In this document: piece after piece, positions 1-11,000 of the stretch
How the letters are laid out: each line of letters opens with the position of its first letter
Numbering within the stretch: the first letter of the stretch is position 1
Assembly: GCA_013433145.1 (NCBI GenBank)
Contig: CM024176.1
Span: forward strand, 10,774,520-10,838,519
Length of the DNA: 64,000 nucleotides
Origin: Ascaris suum
Lineage: Eukaryota > Nematoda > Chromadorea > Rhabditida > Ascarididae
Direction: 5' to 3'
Program-made: the position numbers and the translations under genes
The notes under the pieces: model-generated
What the model saw: only the letters and a program-made list of their open reading frames with translations
Database searches by the model: none
What the model was told of the DNA's origin: nothing

Positions 1-1004
1 GCTTGTAAAAATTTGCAGAGTTTTATGAAGATACTTGTTGTGACAGCCGCATTGTTCGTTTTTTATAGCTGATAACGTATAGAGGTGATTTTTTTTCGCA
101 GATAGTTTGTAGAAATGGTCGATCGAAATAGAAATCAATGTTTTTTTCAGTCGATGCAGTCGTGCAATAAGTTGATTTGATTCGTGGAATTGATAAAAGC
201 ACCTATCGCTACAGTCTCCAAAATTATCTTCCTCTTATGCGAGCAATTTCTCCGTTAACTAAGCAGAAATTTTTTCTTTAGAAATGAAAATGGAGGTTTT
301 TTGATGTTGGGTAATAACTCAACGATGCTATATTTGAAATTTGTTGTTGTTGTATTTTGGTGAAAATTTGCATATGTTATGCATTTTACTGCTAGTTTGC
401 TCTCGGGATTATATAAGAGTTTTTTTTTTAAGAATTAATTAGTGATTATGGTGAAATTTTGCGCTTATATCATCTAGAAATTCTTTAATTCATTGTTCTT
501 TCTGACAGCCAATCTAGCTAATAATTACAGAGAGCGGAAGCCATAGTATTATTTAAAATCACGCGAAGTAATATCTGCGAACTATCGATTGTGTGAAAGA
601 AAGCTTATTTACAAAAGGAATTTTAGTTTTCGAAAGTATGCGTTTTTTCATTTAGCCAAATGATTATACTCTGGTGCGATAAGAGATTCCGTGTTGATTT
701 AGTTTCGATGCCCTCCTTCACTTATTGCTTTTATGCACCCGCGCCTTTACAGTCTTTCCACACTGTGTCCGTTTTCACCTCGGTGAACCGGCAGTCATCC
801 ATCTGCGTCTGGTATTGGATGGCCGTGTAATCGATGGTATTTCCGCGTGGTTGTTTGCGTTGTTTTTCTTGAAATGAGTAGAAAGTTGTTACGGCTGTGC
901 GAACGATTGTCAAGGGTGTTGCAGATATGGCCGTATTGACTACTTTTATAGGTCTTATAGGTTGTATGAATCTTCCGGCCGATCCAGCGCAAAGTTTTTT
1001 GCAG
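1..1004. other. AT-rich leader, no confident exon
   Basis: No exon of the conserved N-terminal SDA1 region could be recognised here, so this is probably a long intron of that gene or sequence 5' of it. A G/C-richer patch at about 730-870 is open on the minus strand and ends in a TAA after the residues VWKDCKGAGA. Its only acceptor is a weak TTTCAAG, and no family was recognised, so it is not called as a gene. Confidence 0.4.
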
Positions 1005-3706
1005 ACGACGATAAAGAAGGTCATGAAGGAAACGACGCTGATACTGTCGATAAGGGAAGCGACCGAGAACAAGGAGTAGCCGAGAATGGAGAGGATGAAA
1101 TTGAGGAGGAGGAAGCGAACAGTGAAAGTGAGCGGAGTGATGAGGAATGGGAAACAGACGATGGTGAAGGAAGCGACGAATTGGATGCAGTCTGTGAACA
1201 AGCAGCTGAGACGAAGGGAAACTCTGTGCAATCGGATTCGAAGCGACCTGAAATAAGAAGGGTTCACTTCAAGGTTAGTTTGCAGCATGGCGATCTCATC
1301 GTACAACGGAGTGCTATTCCGGAAACGCTTTTGGTTCGAACAACTTAAAGTTTATCGGTTTGCGACGGCCTAGTGTAGCGACACCACTTCGCGATCTTAG
1401 TTCTGTTCGCAGTTTCGGTGGCTTTCAGCAAAATTTTTTGCTCTTCATAATGCCATAAATCTATTGCTGTGTTGAGAAATCGATAGGACCGTTTCGTAGT
1501 CTTCCACTAACGAATAGGGAAGGCAAAGTTGTGATTGGATGTTGTACCTCGCATATGATTCTCTCTGGAAATTGTTTCATCCAGGGGGGGGGGGGGGGGG
1601 GAAGGGGGAACATAACGTATGAATCCGCTCCTAAAAGGTGATGTTTTTATTTAGCATCCCCAATGAAATATTCCACCTAAGTTTTTCTCTTTTTGGGTCG
1701 AAGTTTTGCATATTCACCTCTGTAGTGAGTGCAAAGGATGATATGTCCAGGTCAATGACCATCGAGGTTCGTTTTTGTTGAAGCTACAATACAGCATATG
1801 GGAAGGTATGGAGTCATCTGACTCTTAGTTTCTCGTTATACTAATGGAATGTTATATATCGAGCTGAATTTTCGTATTTAATTTCTCAGTGCGCGGTGAA
1901 GCTTATGTTTTAGGATATAAAAGCAGATGCAAGGAAGGAAGAGGAGCCATCTGCAGAAGAGAAAGCAAAGAAAATAAGCGAAACACGAATCTTGACTCAG
2001 GAGGAATTTCGTAAGATCAGAGTCTATCAAATGAAGAAACAAATTGCAACGAAACGACAAATTGAAGGAACAAAGAAGCGTCGGAACGATGATATTAAGC
2101 TCGACGAGGAATTGGAAGAGAAGTTTGCGAGGTATAGAAATATTTCCTTGTGCTAGTATAAGTGAATCTTTGCTTACTTCGCGTTCAATCCTGCGTTTAC
2201 TTTTGCAGTATATTTCATTGTGTGCAGAGCGGATTAGAGTTGAAGGATGTAATTTCACCGTGATATGTAAATGTTATAATTTAGGCCAAACACTAGCAAG
2301 CCTCAATTGTTTTCCGTAATGAGTAGGCATTTTTCTTGCAAATTGAAAATATCTTCACCTTTGCGAAGGAGTGCTTGTATTGCAGTGTCATGCTGCCATC
2401 ATTATTGTCCTTAGCGGGGGATTGCTGTGCATTTTTTGGCTTCGTTTCATTCATCCTGTAGATGCTAAGATGATGATGATGTTGCAGACGCGAAGAAGGT
2501 GATGGTCTGCCACGACTTAAGGATATCGAGCAGTTCCATAAGAAGATTTATCGCCAGAGTAAAGAAGAAAGAATTGCATCGGTGGAGGCTGGACGTGAAG
2601 GCAGAGAGCAGTTCGGAAGGCCTAAAAAGAAGGTCAGTGGTAGTGTTCGCTAATTAACACGTTCTGACAAAGTTATCATGTACCATTACAAAGTTACCAT
2701 GACAAACGTAACTTTTTTTTTGCAGAGCATGATGCTATACATCGTGTTCACGCTGTATTGTTCACACTCGCTTTAGTTTGCTGTTTGCGCCGTACTATAT
2801 CATTTTGTCCATTGCTTTAACGAGTGCGCAAGATGAATTTTAATGCCGATTATAGGATTTCACTCATATGAAATGCCATGTTCCGGACGAATTGTCTGTG
2901 TTTGATAGTACGTTCAGTATGAGGTGGTTGAGGATTTTCAAGCGACCACTCTTCGGCCTAAGTAGGATCCTTTGATAGCCTTCTGTAGGTGCGGTATGTA
3001 ACAAACGGACGGCATTGTTTTTTCAGTGTTCCGCTTCACTGAAGAAATCAAAGCGTTGAAGAGGCACCGTCGCAGGTGTTTGAGCAACGCGAATACACTT
3101 ATAGCTCATATCTGCATGTAGCTTCATTTTGAATATTGTTTGCGGATTTCACACATATACTATGTACTTGAATTGTACTAAATCCAATGGAATAGCTTTA
3201 GTTGACTATGCAGGGGCTAGATTCATCTCCAGGTAATCAACTTCATAGACCAAGACTACGGAATCCGAAGTTTTGCGAATCTTCCGGTTCCTTCTGGCCA
3301 AACGTAACTTTTTTTTTGCAGAGCATGTCGACCGTATCGAACCTTTCTGAACGTAGACTAAACTCTCTTACAGAATTATGCGGATGAGGTTGCTCTCAGA
3401 ATGGACCTTTTTTTTATTAAAAAGAATGGCAGTGTAGGTTCCAGCGTCTATGTTATAGTTTCGGCGCAGAGCTTTGTTTATAACCGTCAATAGCAGTAAT
3501 GAATTTTTTCCTATGAGGAAGGTGCTTATGTGAATGTATTGCAGGGTGCTCACGTTGGACGCACAAACCGCGAATTGGCAAAACGGAAGAATTATCAGAT
3601 GGTACGACAGAAAGTTAGAGGAAAGAACCGCAAACGAAGCTTTAGAGATCAACAACTGAGCTTGAAAAAGTACTTACTCAAACAGTCGGGCAAAAAGATT
3701 ATTTGA
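1005..3706 (+). CDS. SDA1: SDA1 homologue, C-terminal exons (partial)
   Basis: Four exons join in phase: 1005-1273, 1914-2131, 2488-2632 and 3545-3706 (stop TGA), giving about 263 C-terminal residues. SDA1 (SDAD1 in human, PRO-3 in C. elegans) is a nucleolar factor for maturation and export of pre-60S ribosomal particles. The first exon is strongly acidic. The second carries the family motif RILTQEEFRKIR. The third has RLKDIEQFHKK. The last has GRTNRELAKRKNYQMVR and KRSFRDQQLSLKK, matching the basic SDA1 tail in order and position. Acceptors are TTTTTTGCAG, TGTTTTAG, GTTGCAG and TATTGCAG; donors are GTTAGT, GTATAG and GTCAGT. The frame of the first exon is open leftwards to about 878, so its start could be earlier. 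The N-terminal domain is not in view. Confidence 0.9.
1584..1601 (+). repeat. G18 homopolymer in SDA1 intron 1
   Basis: Eighteen consecutive G in an AT-rich intron, followed by more G-rich sequence. A run of this length on the non-template strand can form quadruplex structure and is prone to length change. Similar G or C tracts occur at 6285-6298, 9071-9081 and 18440-18452. Confidence 0.95.
2704..3326 (+). repeat. Duplicated 27-bp acceptor-like segment in SDA1 intron 3
   Basis: The segment AAACGTAAC, a run of 9 or 10 T, then GCAGAGCATG occurs at about 2704-2732 and again at about 3300-3326, in the same orientation and 0.6 kb apart. Each copy is a textbook nematode 3' splice site, yet the true acceptor of the last SDA1 exon is at 3544. 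The copies could be decoy or alternative acceptors, or target-site-like duplications flanking an inserted 0.57-kb block. Confidence 0.75.
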
Positions 3707-4370
3707 ATAGCGCTAGATTGAGTAACGTGCTTGTTCGCTGCAGGTCGTTTTTTGAGATGAGTCTGTTTTCATGGTTAGTTCTCTTGCAAGAAAAAAAATG
3801 GCGCTACTGTAGTTTGAATCGAAAAATGCAAATTGCGCACAGGTCGTTGCATTTATTGACGCTATGCGGATGACTGAAGGATTGTTTTGAGTACGACGCT
3901 AGGTTTAAGGTTCATGAAGACTAGAAACTGGAAAGACTGGAAAAGGAACTCATGGCATTTTTGTGAATCCATGATTGGTGGTTGTTACGAGGCAGTATGA
4001 CGTGTGCCCTCAGATAGTGTCACCATATTTTTGTTCTCAGACATCCGCGGAACACGCAGAATCCATTGGCCTGCTTGAAAGTGGTTTTCCTTGTTGCTGA
4101 TGTACTTGTTGTGTTGTTTGTTGACCAATAAAAACCTTATGCGTTCTTCGGCTGTGCTGTTGTTATCTGATGGGGCATATAACAAAGGCTATGCTTAAGT
4201 TTCAGTACTGCTGAGAATGTGCGATTCCTGCAATATTTTCCTCACCAATTGACTATTTGTAATTTGATCTGTTTAGTATCTAATAGTTCAGCGCTGAAGT
4301 TCATATTTGACTCTGTTTCTTTGAAGAACTTTGTGAATCACTTGGTTCTGATGCTTTTATGCTAACAGGA

Positions 4371-4614
4371 CGCTTCAACTGTTGGTGGAGTACAGATCCT
4401 TGTCATTAACTCGTTGTGGTCTGCAAGGCGGTAAAGAAGGGTTGTGACGGCAGACCCGTGCTTTGCGCGGTGAAGACACCACTGTGCTGTTGTTGCGGAC
4501 GATTCCTCAGCGATCGCGCAAGGAAACGAAGTTTTTATGATGTTCCCAGTTGCAATATGTCTTCAGGTTCACTGTGCGGTCGAAGTCCACTTTCCACCCC
4601 GCACCGTTCAAAGG
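4371..4614 (+). other. Possible two-exon coding fragment, unrecognised
   Basis: An acceptor (GCTAACAG) opens a frame at 4371-4430 that ends at a GTAAAG donor in phase 2. The next acceptor (TTCCTCAG) opens 4510-4614, which resumes in the matching phase and ends at a GTACCT donor. The second exon would encode a Ser/Arg-rich stretch with SFYDVPSCNMSSGSLCGRSP. No further exon fits. The minus strand of the same patch is also open (4507-4704) and reads as plausibly, so the coding strand is undecided. No family recognised. Confidence 0.2.
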
Positions 4615-6925
4615 TACCTCAGCTATCTTTTTGGAATTCATGACTACCACCGCCACGGCTCGTCGCTTTGTTGTCTTCAGTCCTTGCTGCGTTGTCATCA
4701 TCACAAGCCAACCTTGACGTCCTCAGTTACCATGACTCGTTGGGTCTCGTTTTGCTTCACTCTACAATTTATTTCTTTTTTGCACTTGTCAAACAGGATT
4801 ACGGAGGATAGATATTTATTCGGCGATCATCCATGCTTGGGGCTTTGAGGAGTTGCCGACAGAAGATTTGCTTTGTTAGGACAAGCAATACGTTTACTGA
4901 TGGAAACCGAGGCAATCTAGATATCAGGAGGTGCGGGATCGTTTACATGAACACCACTTGAGACTTCGATGTTTTTACTGGATTGTTTAAAAGAAATCAC
5001 ATTTACGTACGAAATCGAGCGAAAGGGCATCAATCAGCGACTTCAGGCTGCGTACTACATGAAGTCGTACTCTACTTGAAAATTTTGCGAAAGCGCAGAA
5101 ATGAAAAATCGATCCTGTAACTTAACATCCCCACCAAGGTGCAGTACAGATTCACAAGAGGGATCGGGGAACTATTTCTTTGCGGGGGCTAGCATAAATG
5201 CTGAAAGGTCTCCCTTCCCTCAGTTTTCTAGAACGACGACATTGTTGGCCACCTTCAGTCGACGCTGCTGTATAGATGCGAGCGACCTAAGAGCCCGGTG
5301 ACTTCTGCGACACGTCCGGAGTGGCTTTTTAAGCCTTTTGGCCCTCATCGCCTTTGCAATCGTCCACCCCGCTGAATCAAGGGAATGCTGAAAAAATAGC
5401 TCCTCTAATTGGAAGGACCTACAGTTGTGAGGTTCTGTTTGGCCTGATATACTACGACATCGACTTCACAAAAGATAATTTCATTTGATAAGGACATGAT
5501 TGCCAAGACATTCACACCGCTTATTACCGCCATACGAGTGTTTCTGAGCGGTTGTTGAGCTTGCCGACTTGCGCGTGCTTTTTGCCGAGCTGCTTTGTTC
5601 GTCGCTCGTCCTGGCGAATTCACTACCACGCATATTGATGGGTATCGCTCTTGCTTGCCTTAGTCGCGACTCAAATCTGAAATATTTGTCCAGCTTAATA
5701 TCACTGGATACATCCGAAACTTCTCTAGAGTGAGACGGGCACTATAGCTTATGGAGTGATTGAGTTCATTCATAAATTAATGTAAAGAAATGCCTAGGTC
5801 TCTTGTGTGCAACTTTTTACATCCTAGGACCTCTCAGTCGGCTTTATTGCGAAACAGCTGGATACCCCGAACAGTCAAAAATGTCCTTAAATAACAGTAT
5901 ATTCTGAAACCGCTCTAGGTGGTTTTTATTTCAGTAGGTTTAGCAGCGCTAAAATTTCTGACAACTTCATTGAACTAAGATTTTGCCCAAGTATGCGGTT
6001 GATACATAGAAGTGTTGATCACATTTGAAAAGACCTTAAGAATGATTTGAATGGGACTTGAATTTCTCTTTGCTCCATGAATATGGAACGAACAGTAGAT
6101 GCATAGGACCTGATGAAGCGGAGAAAGGGGTCACACAATTCATTCTAACGATTCACTGTCGGCAACAAAATTGGTAAGTTTCTACGTCCTGGGCGACCGA
6201 GACTGGGAAGATAGTCTAACTTTCGTATCCGCTTATAGTGGAAACCCACGCAGCAACTGTTAACAAACTCAGTGCTACTTCCTTCCCCCCCCCCCCCCTC
6301 CATCCCAACCAAACAACCTCTTATCCCTCCCATGTCATCGCCTGTGGTGGTGCGACATGAAGCGCGGATCCAGAGAAGTTTCTGCCTGAGGGGCTTTCGA
6401 AGGCCATGCAGAGGCACCTAACTTTGGCAACCCTCCGAGCTTGGAGCTTCAAGTTTTAACGCTAGTCGGAATGCTGCGCAGCATAAGTGTTTCGTTGCTG
6501 TGAGAAATTTACTATAGGACTCAGGCGGTCGCGTGGTGGTGCCAGGAAATTAATGATTCTAATATGTGAACGGTTGTCGCCATGAAATGCTTATTCAGTA
6601 TTCTAAGTTATCTTCACCTTGGATATAACTTTGTAATAGCACGCCTTCCTCACCTTACAGGGCTAAGATCTAAATGTTGATACCTCTCTATATGCCACGG
6701 ATAGTAGGTCGCATCCTCGCAACCTTTGTTGCTTGCTCTTTGTTCAGTGCGGCTGTTAAATGTGAGGGTTTATAAAGGTAACTTTTACTGGTCGATAGCC
6801 TTAAGTTCGGAATAAAACGTCTCTACCTCTGTTTTGGGGCATCCGGAAATCATTTGAAGATTCTCATAGTTTGAATGCCCCTGAAATCGTTCGAGAAGTG
6901 TTGACTTAGGAAGAGCTATGAAGCT

Positions 6926-7480
6926 GATGGCCTCGAATGCCAACACCAGAGACGTGAAGGTCAAATCCAAGAAGGATGAAAAAGATGGAGAACTGTTTTC
7001 TCCCAAATATTCCGGCACATCAGGAAATGAAAAAAAGAGTACAGGAAAACCGTTTTGATCAGAGACAGTGTAACCAAAATGTTTACCTTTCGTCCTTTTC
7101 TCAGTGCAGTTAGAATGGCTTTCTGGCACTTTTTATCGAAAAACATGATCCAAATGTGTCGCTCTTTCAATAACCCTATATTATCCTTTCCCATCCACCG
7201 GCTGCAAAAACGTACATCCTTCAACCTCTACAGTCTGTAACACATCGAATCGTCCATCTGCACCCTTGCATCGACTATGCTTGTGACAGATTTTAACGCA
7301 GGTAAAAGTCGGAAGCAAAATAACCCAGAAAAACTTCAGGCAGAGGCTTGTCTGCGTTGACTACGTGTAAGTTGCTCATGGCATCGAATTCAAGAAGGAA
7401 GGGGGAGGGGAGAGGAGATGGTGGGGAACTGTTTTGTCTCAAGTACTTCAGCACATCAGGAAGTGAAGAAGAAACGGAGG
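6926..7480. repeat. Two diverged copies of a ~100-bp sequence
   Basis: About 6926-7045 and 7378-7480 are similar along their length. Both start ATGGC(C/A)TCGAAT, share G(A/G)GAACTGTTTT and end CAGCACATCAGGAA or CGGCACATCAGGAA followed by a purine-rich tail. In one frame both encode a GELF..KY..TSG pattern, with different lengths and stops, so this may be a decayed coding or transposon-derived repeat rather than a working gene. Confidence 0.6.
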
Positions 7481-8027
7481 AGTCAAGGAGATCAACTGTG
7501 CACGCTTACCTTGTGTTTGGCAGTGGTCGTGTATTCTTCAATCGTTGCCTTTCTTCCATATAAATCAACTTCAGCTGGTCTGAAAGTTGGTCTTCAAACG
7601 AAACATATGCTATATGTGATTACTCTTGGATCAGATCTGGTAATTAATGAATAACTATGGGCCAGGTCTGACAACTAACGGAGGATAACTACTTTCATGC
7701 CCAGTAGTGGCTTTCATATTCGTTTTTAGGTGCCGATATGAAATATGCCGTTGTGGTAGTGTTTAAGCTGGACATTCATCCACTTCGTGTGTTGAGAACG
7801 ACGCAAGGACGAGCTACTAACGCACTATCTTGAGGCAAACATTTCGATTCTTTGCAATGGCTAGAAATCGTAGGTTTAAAGCAGAGCTTCGAAAGTAGCT
7901 CATTCGTTCATTCAGCTCTTTAAATAATGGAAATCGAGATTGGTTCATTGCAACAAGTCGCGCTACTATCCATACAGAGAGTCGCTATTCTCAAGGTATG
8001 TCTCTCTGAAGGTAATTTGACGCTCAT

Positions 8028-11000
8028 CTATACAGATCTTAAGCTATGTCGCGCTTGTGCTAACAATAATAATAAAGATCGAACAGATGGAAATTGAAAT
8101 GCCATAGCTATAATATAAAACCAGAAAGAACGAAACAATTTCGTTCAATACTATTGCAAAAATTTTCAGCATTTTTTTTTTCACTGGAAAATTTCATAGA
8201 GTTATTTTCTATGTCAAGAATCGATATTGAAAAAAATCTAACAAAAAGTTAAAGGAAGAGATTATCTCCTCTTTGTTTATTCTCAATTTTTTTTTGGCAA
8301 TTATCGTTAATAATTTTGCATTTGCAATAGTGCTTACCATAGAGGAATTTCTCCCATGTGTAGAATGTCTGAAATTTGAAATGTGCTGGATTCAATTCGT
8401 GCATCTTACAGAAATTACCGATTAATGATCGCACAAGAATACGCTCGTTAGCTTTACCGTATTGAATTTGCACCTTTTTAAGATGCGTTAGCTCTTCAAA
8501 TATCGCTTTTTCATGAAGATACGTTGATCGATCATCTTTCCTGTAATTTTTCAATATTATTTGGGAAAATCTTTCGTTACATATGTTAGTATTCCTTTGA
8601 AATGAGATGAGATAAGATAGAAACGGATATTTTGAGCGGACGAAGAAAGACCTTCAATGAGCAGCAAAAACTACCTTCTAAGGCTGTCGGAAGAACTTAA
8701 AGGACTCTGCATTTCCATATGCATTTTAATCAGGTTAAACGCTTCCAGAATTGAGAGTGAGATGAGAGAACGAATTTCAAATGATTCTTTTGATAACAAT
8801 TATAACAATATGCGCTGAGAATGAGGATGTTCTGCTGAATAAATACATAATAAAAGACAAGAAAGTCTGAATAGAAATTGGTGTGAATGATGAAAATGCC
8901 AAAGTGATCCTCAGTTACTTTTATGTGTTCAACTAATAGACTATCAGGTCACACCTGTGGCTCACTTACGAAAGGTTTGCCTATCTTTCGCATGGGCTTC
9001 ACTTTATTTCGGTTGTAGCCGTACTTTTTCCTCAAAACTGCAATCGGAAACAAATAAACAAACGGAGGGCGGGGGGGGGGGAGGGGTGCATAAATGCTAG
9101 CAAGAGATGCTTCTCTACAATTTAAACCAACAAGCTGCTAAAATATCCGTGAAATGATGGAATGGGCACTAATATACCTTTTAACTAGACTAATCGAGTG
9201 CGCAAAAGCAGGACAAAAAGTCCTTTCCAGGGTGCATCTAAACAATTGCGATACAAAACACTTGGGAAGGTACATTTATATGTTAGTGACCACTAAAGGA
9301 AATGACCAGCCAGAAAAATTTGCGGCTAGGTGGTCATTATACTTCATAGATAACACCCGGTAAATTTCGCAGCCGCTAAGATTACGCTACGTTCGTTACA
9401 ATCAACAGACGCACATGCGCACATGTCCAAAAACACACATCCTTTCGTATATAACGTCTCCGCGATGCTTTTTTTTTTGCAGAAGTTTGTAAAAAAAAAT
9501 TGCAGCAAAAAGTCACCTCTAGATTCTTTCATAGACGTCTTCCCAACGCTACCCGCAAATACATCACGATATTGTGCGACACCGGACGTATCTCTTAGAG
9601 CTCGTCGTGTTTTCTTGCGAAATTCTTCAGATGCCAACGAGTCTTCAGCACTGTCCTCTGCACTCGAATAAACAACTTCTAAATAAGAACTTCACAATAA
9701 ATAAATGAATAGAGGCACTCAAGAAGCAATATGTAAAGAAGTGATGCCTTTCAATATCAAGTTTTTTGCTTCCAGCTTTAAAAAGAAGAGATACATCTTG
9801 ACTTTTCATTTAAATATTATCTTTCTTCATTTGAAGCAAATAGAGATCGAGAAATTTTGTTCACCTTTCTTTCCAAAATGATAGAAATTAAAAGAGAGTC
9901 AAAAATAGTGACAAACAATTTTTCGTGAAAACCCTAAAATTCGAGGAAATTTTCACGTTAGACTCTGCGGGTTTTAGTTGGATCTAGATCTTTTGAAGAA
10001 ATTGAGTTAATTAGATGCCTAGAAACTAACTGCGTACTCTATTTGCCACTATAGCAAAAGAGAAAATCGTTATGCTAAATGATGCTAAATTTGTAGACGT
10101 AATGCTTAATGCTTAAGAATATTAATAAAGAATTGATGGTAAATAATCCCATTAATCAAATCTATAAAGTTTATAAAAGAAAAGAAATCTAGAATCAATA
10201 TCATAAATATAGATACACTTTTTTCTAAAACATTTGAAGCGATCGAAAATAAGAATCCCATCAAATCTATAATAGTGCCGAGAATTGAAATTTTCTAAGT
10301 GCGATTCGAAAATCACGTTCACGATTTCAAGCTCTTTTGTTGTTTTGTCGAAATATAGAACCGACTAATAAACAATTCGTTTGTAAATCGGAAATTTGAT
10401 TGCTAAACATAATGCATTTATAATTGTATTTCGCTATTTCGTCGGTATCACCAACGATTTGGCAACGAGGAGAATTGCGCATCACAGACTATCGTAAACG
10501 ATAATATTGCTCACCTCTAACGAATGTGAACTTGCACATTGTGAACAAACTTCCAGTCTGCAAAAAAAAAAAGAGAGACTGTTGCAAAAAAAGCAGTGAA
10601 TATGCGTGCTTTATCGCCTACCTATAGGCAAATTTAGAAAACACAAGCAATATTTTCCCATACTCAGGGATATCTTTTTGAATATAGTTCCCTTACCAAA
10701 TGATCTGTTAGGTTGATCGTCTGATGGGATCGTCAAGCCAAGATCATTTTTGCTATCGTCAGAATGTCGTGTTGTAGATGCTCGCAATTCTACTTCGTCA
10801 TCGCTTACTTCAGGCGTTTCTGTATTCTTCATTGTTTTCTTCGAGGCGCTCTTCGTTGGACTGACATTTTCTTTTGCCTCATTATCACCGCGACGTCGTG
10901 AATTACTTTTTGATTTCGTTGATGACATTCTAATGATAAAATTGCATAATGCAAAACACATGAAACGAACACATGGCGAAGGTCGCCTGTTGAGTGTTCA

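Larger units (their letters stand above)
3707..8027. other. Convergent intergenic spacer
   Basis: This stretch lies between the SDA1 stop and the 3' end of the ankyrin gene, so both genes point into it. It contains G/C-richer patches (4370-4860, 5100-5640, 6100-6480) with short open frames on both strands that cannot be told apart, a C14 tract at 6285-6298, and a diverged duplication at 6926-7480. No gene could be supported with confidence. Confidence 0.6.

Noticed and set aside
731..1306. 191-codon open frame on the minus strand
   Set aside because: Most of it is the antisense of the acidic SDA1 exon, whose Glu/Asp codons read backwards as Phe/Leu/Ser-rich sequence. Only the 730-870 end has independent interest.
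5101..5640. Short frames in a G/C-richer patch on both strands
   Set aside because: Neither strand shows phase-matched splice sites or a recognisable family; left as spacer.
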